Source of the DNA: Eumeta japonica
Lineage: Eukaryota > Arthropoda > Insecta > Lepidoptera > Psychidae
Length of the DNA: 64,000 nt
Assembly (NCBI GenBank): GCA_005406025.1
Contig: BGZK01001464.1
Span: forward strand, 62,001-126,000
Direction: 5' to 3'
Positions within the stretch are counted from its first letter, which is position 1. Every line of letters starts with the position of its first letter. The notes below the pieces were generated by a model that was not told where the DNA came from, ran no database searches, and worked only from the letters and a program-made list of their open reading frames with translations. Positions 60,560 to 64,000 of this stretch are shown piece by piece. The position numbers were made by a program, and so were the translations under genes.

Positions 60560-63500
60560 TTATATTTACCAGATTGACGTTTTTGAAAGTAAGACTGTGT
60601 GTAATTAATATTGAAGTGTTTATTAACGATGCCTTTCACTGCTATCAAATATGTAGACATGAGTTATTGTCGGGTACCTTGCAGAGGTGACATCGCTGCA
60701 GCTGTAAGACTTTATAGTGAAACTTCACTGACAATCAACAACCTGCGATAGCACAAGATAATATTGCGTGCTGTTACGTGACAATTTGCATTAGTTTGCC
60801 TTGTTTGTTTAAAGGTGAGTGGAACACGTATGGAAAATCAGAGACTAATTTAATAATACCATCGGCGACCTTTACGTCACTGACAACCTCAAGTGTCATT
60901 TGTAGGTAAGTGACTAGATGAATTCTTTAAAAATAATACACCGCGGAGCCCGAGCGCAGGGCAGAAATCGAGTTCGTTACACGCTGCCGCCGCCCAATGA
61001 TTGCACTCGCGCCTGCAGTCTAGCCTAGCACTTAATAAGAGTTGTCTATATTATTTCTAAGTATATTTGCAATTACATATTTTTGTTATAGTTTGGCAAA
61101 GTTGTTCTCAAAAAGAAGGAGATTATGAACATTTATGAAAAGATGCATGATAGATTCTATTCTGTATACAAACATTCTGTTTATTGCTTTCAAATGAGAT
61201 TTTTCTAATTTCATGTATATATATTTTTTGTATTTTATGTAATAAACCCAAATGTATTTCATAAAATAAAAAAGAATATTTTTTTATATAAAAATAAATT
61301 GGGTTACTGATAAAAATCTTAAAATTTTAAACAGCTGTATTTCCGTTCCGTTAATGTCATATATTTAAATGGTCAATGTGTTACAACTTTTCATTTGATA
61401 TATGTATATCAACTGTATTTATGGGAGAGACAGGACACACCATCCATCGCCTTTTAAAGGTGTTGACAGTTACCGCTGTTAGTAAGAAAAATGATTTGAT
61501 CTTCAACCATTGGAGAGAGAGACATCTGAAACAAAATTTTGAATTCCTCATATTCCGGGAATATACCTCATACATGCTGCCTTATTTTTGCCCAGTCCCA
61601 TAATTTTAGTACACAGACTAAGATTTTAGGGTAACAAAAAGTAGTACTCAATACGCTATTATTTCCAGAAATCAGCATTTAAAGATACTGAAGTAAAAAT
61701 TTCTCCGGCTCGGAATATAATCAAATAAAAAAGAAAATGCCTATTTGTCATACCTTAGGCTAAATAAAAAAAGAAATGCGCTTACAAAATTACTGATTAA
61801 CTTTTATAAGAAAACTCAAGGCTTACGAATTTACAGTAGTAACTAATTAACAACCTGTCATTTGCTGAAATCGACATTCTAAGGCACCGAGGTGGAAATA
61901 TTTATTTACAACAGGTTCTTAAAATATTGTCTTACAGAAATGCAGTCTAGTATATTTACTTTAAAAAAAATCTTATAATTGCGTAAAAGTTTCTCTGCTG
62001 ATTCTTACATTTCCAGCTTCTTCAATTTTCCTCTTCAGTTTTTTCTTAAAAGACTCGTAGGAATAAGTAAACTCTATATAATAACTCCAAACATAATATT
62101 AAGATTGAGGTCAAAGGGAGTGGAAACCAGAGTTCGATCTTTTACACTTTTCAGGGTATTCTATTTAATTGATTGAGAACTTGCATTGCATAGTCTGCTA
62201 GTACTAATGTGTTACCTGCCTAGTCCTCTAGTATTAATTTGTATTTATTTTGTAGTTTTAACTATACAAATATATTTTTATGGAATTCCATAGTAAAATA
62301 TAGTAGAAGGGCGTTTCCTACAGTAAAGTGATAAAAATTGACGCTCAAATAAAATTCATCTTGACTTCAATGTGTTATACCTAGTATTCATTTTATTGAA
62401 GTTTTAGTTCTTTGGGGGCAATAAGGTGAAAAGATTAGAATATATTTGAGTAAATTTCAGAAGTCGCGCGATGTAAGACATCATGAAGTTAGTTTCGAAT
62501 GATAAACTTGTGGAAGTTTGTTCGCGCCTACACGACACGCGAATGAAAGTTTCGAATGAGAGTATCTATTTCAGTTTCGTTCTATTAGTGTTTGTATGTA
62601 AGTCTATTAGTGCTTAGGTAACTGGTGTATATTAATTTATATTGTGCTTGCTGCATGGGAAGATCTAGCCATGTGTTCTTACAAACATATTAATAAAATA
62701 AATTGTAATAACCAAGAATGATAAGTACTGCTATCTAATACAGATTTTGTAAACTTTTAAATGAACCCGTAAATCTGTTCAGATATTTCTAATCGAAACT
62801 AATAGATGACAGTGTTTTTTATGAAAAATGCTATTTTCACCTACGACGTAGAAAAGAACATACATCAGATTTGTTTGTTTTTAATTGTATCTATAAAATA
62901 AATAATATTTAATGTCGTCCATCGAACTCGCGTGCATACATCAGTACACGTATTTTTTTTTCTATATTTTAAATAACACGAAAGGTTAAAGTAATCTGTA
63001 CACATGTGTACATTGACATAGTATATGTAAAAATCATTCTAGGCATTGATATAGAACAAAAAAGTTACCAGAAACAAAATGAATGTAGGCTAAGTCGGTA
63101 TTGCTTGAGCAGTATACAAAGTTTACACATTTTTAATATTGCATGTGCAATAATAATTTAACGTTATTTATATAATCATGTGCTTATACGAAAATAGTTG
63201 TATAATTTTACTAGTAACATCCAACTACATATTTGATATAGACAATCATCTAAAAGATGTAAGATTGGGATTGAATAGAATTTGAACTTCAGTTTGGCTA
63301 ATCTGCCAATCTAACATTATGGAGCAAACATCTCATAGCATAGAAATACGAACTGTTAAACAAGTACTTTTGCTTGTTATCAATATTTTAGTACTGATTA
63401 AAATTTAGATTCATGTGTTTTTGAAATCCACTATTGCTTATATTAGGTGATCGACATCCCGCAATAGATGGGGGAAATTAATGGGACCAAAAACAATATT

Positions 63501-64000
63501 TTAATTAAAAGGATTATTGTTATAGGAGATTAAAATATCGCAATGAACAGGAATAAAAAAAATGTTTCTTATTGGTTATAGAGATGGATATAAACTCAAA
63601 AGCAGTTTCTCGTACTTTTACATTGTCAACTAATTTCGATTTTTTTTAGTTCAACGACGAGTGAATTTTGTATTAATTTATTCTTTAGGTATATTATGCT
63701 ATAATAAAATTTTATTAATCTTTTTGTTTCTTGGTGTTTTATTGTTACATATTTAAATTTTATTTTGGAATTTATTCAGAATTTTTGTCAGGGAGTACAT
63801 TCCCTGTTGAAAACGTCCAATATAGTCCCATACAAAACAATAGAATCTGTAATGGCTTATATGGAATCTATATGTAAGTCCATCTTAGCAAGGTTTCTTT
63901 ATTGGACTTAATGGGATTGTAATGTTATTTGTATCTGTATGGATCCTAACTGCACCTTACCTGTAGATTTGTATCTATCCGTTTTTATCGTAAGTCCATG
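60560..64000. other. Gene-poor AT-rich DNA
   Basis: The ORF pair at 61376-61603 (75 codons plus, 64 minus) has no recognisable domain. The final ~200 bases have a repeat-like look (two TAAGTCCAT phrases at 63875 and 63990) but no identified family. Confidence 0.45.

Noticed and set aside
1..64000. CRISPR arrays, bacterial operons, rRNA and viral genes
   Set aside because: No regularly spaced direct repeats, no clustered long ORFs, no rRNA-like blocks and no recognisable viral proteins were seen on either strand.

Overview
The base composition (strongly AT-rich), spliced gene structure, Tc1/mariner, hAT and pogo relics and several interspersed repeats familiar from moth and butterfly genomes point to an insect nuclear chromosome, most likely a lepidopteran. 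I see no prokaryotic features (operons, Shine-Dalgarno sites, CRISPR), no rRNA and no tRNA gene.

The window is almost entirely gene-poor. The one convincing protein-coding gene is a six-exon, plus-strand gene at 52168-56462 encoding a ~270-residue multi-pass membrane protein that matches the ZDHHC23-type palmitoyltransferase fold from end to end, but the segment that should carry the catalytic Asp-His-His-Cys motif is missing. It is preceded by a 28-codon upstream ORF that looks like a signal peptide (51967-52053) and, further upstream, by an isolated 52-codon ORF with one membrane helix (50722-50880). A possible signal-anchor first exon lies alone at 13739-13837, and weak exon candidates with good splice acceptors lie at 35789-36042.

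Region by region: 1-13.7 kb is intergenic or intronic AT-rich DNA with an interspersed repeat (family R, copy 1), a 34-bp minisatellite, a diverged 175-bp duplication and two CpG-richer islands. 13.7-20.1 kb holds a signal-anchor exon candidate, a Kolobok-like element with THAP and SAP relics in convergent orientation, a mariner with intact ends but a dead transposase, a CpG-rich coding-like block ending in a long hairpin, and a pogo/Tigger-type MITE. 20.1-31 kb has hairpin clusters, a tRNA-headed SINE, an internally deleted mariner and R copy 2 with a nested insertion. 31-43 kb is mostly empty apart from a CpG-dense island at 35.0-35.5 kb with a CRE palindrome and R copy 3. 43-50.5 kb is a transposon graveyard: two more mariners, three hAT-like MITEs with recognisable 8-bp target duplications, and a ~130-bp-period tandem array. 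50.7-57.1 kb holds the gene. 57.1-64 kb has a hAT MITE and a degraded coding fragment.

There is no gene system here in the operon sense. The most interesting biology is the DHHC-less ZDHHC23-like protein, followed by the convergent THAP/SAP element and several unexplained long hairpins. All assignments are by eye; family names rest on motif recognition and were not confirmed by a search.
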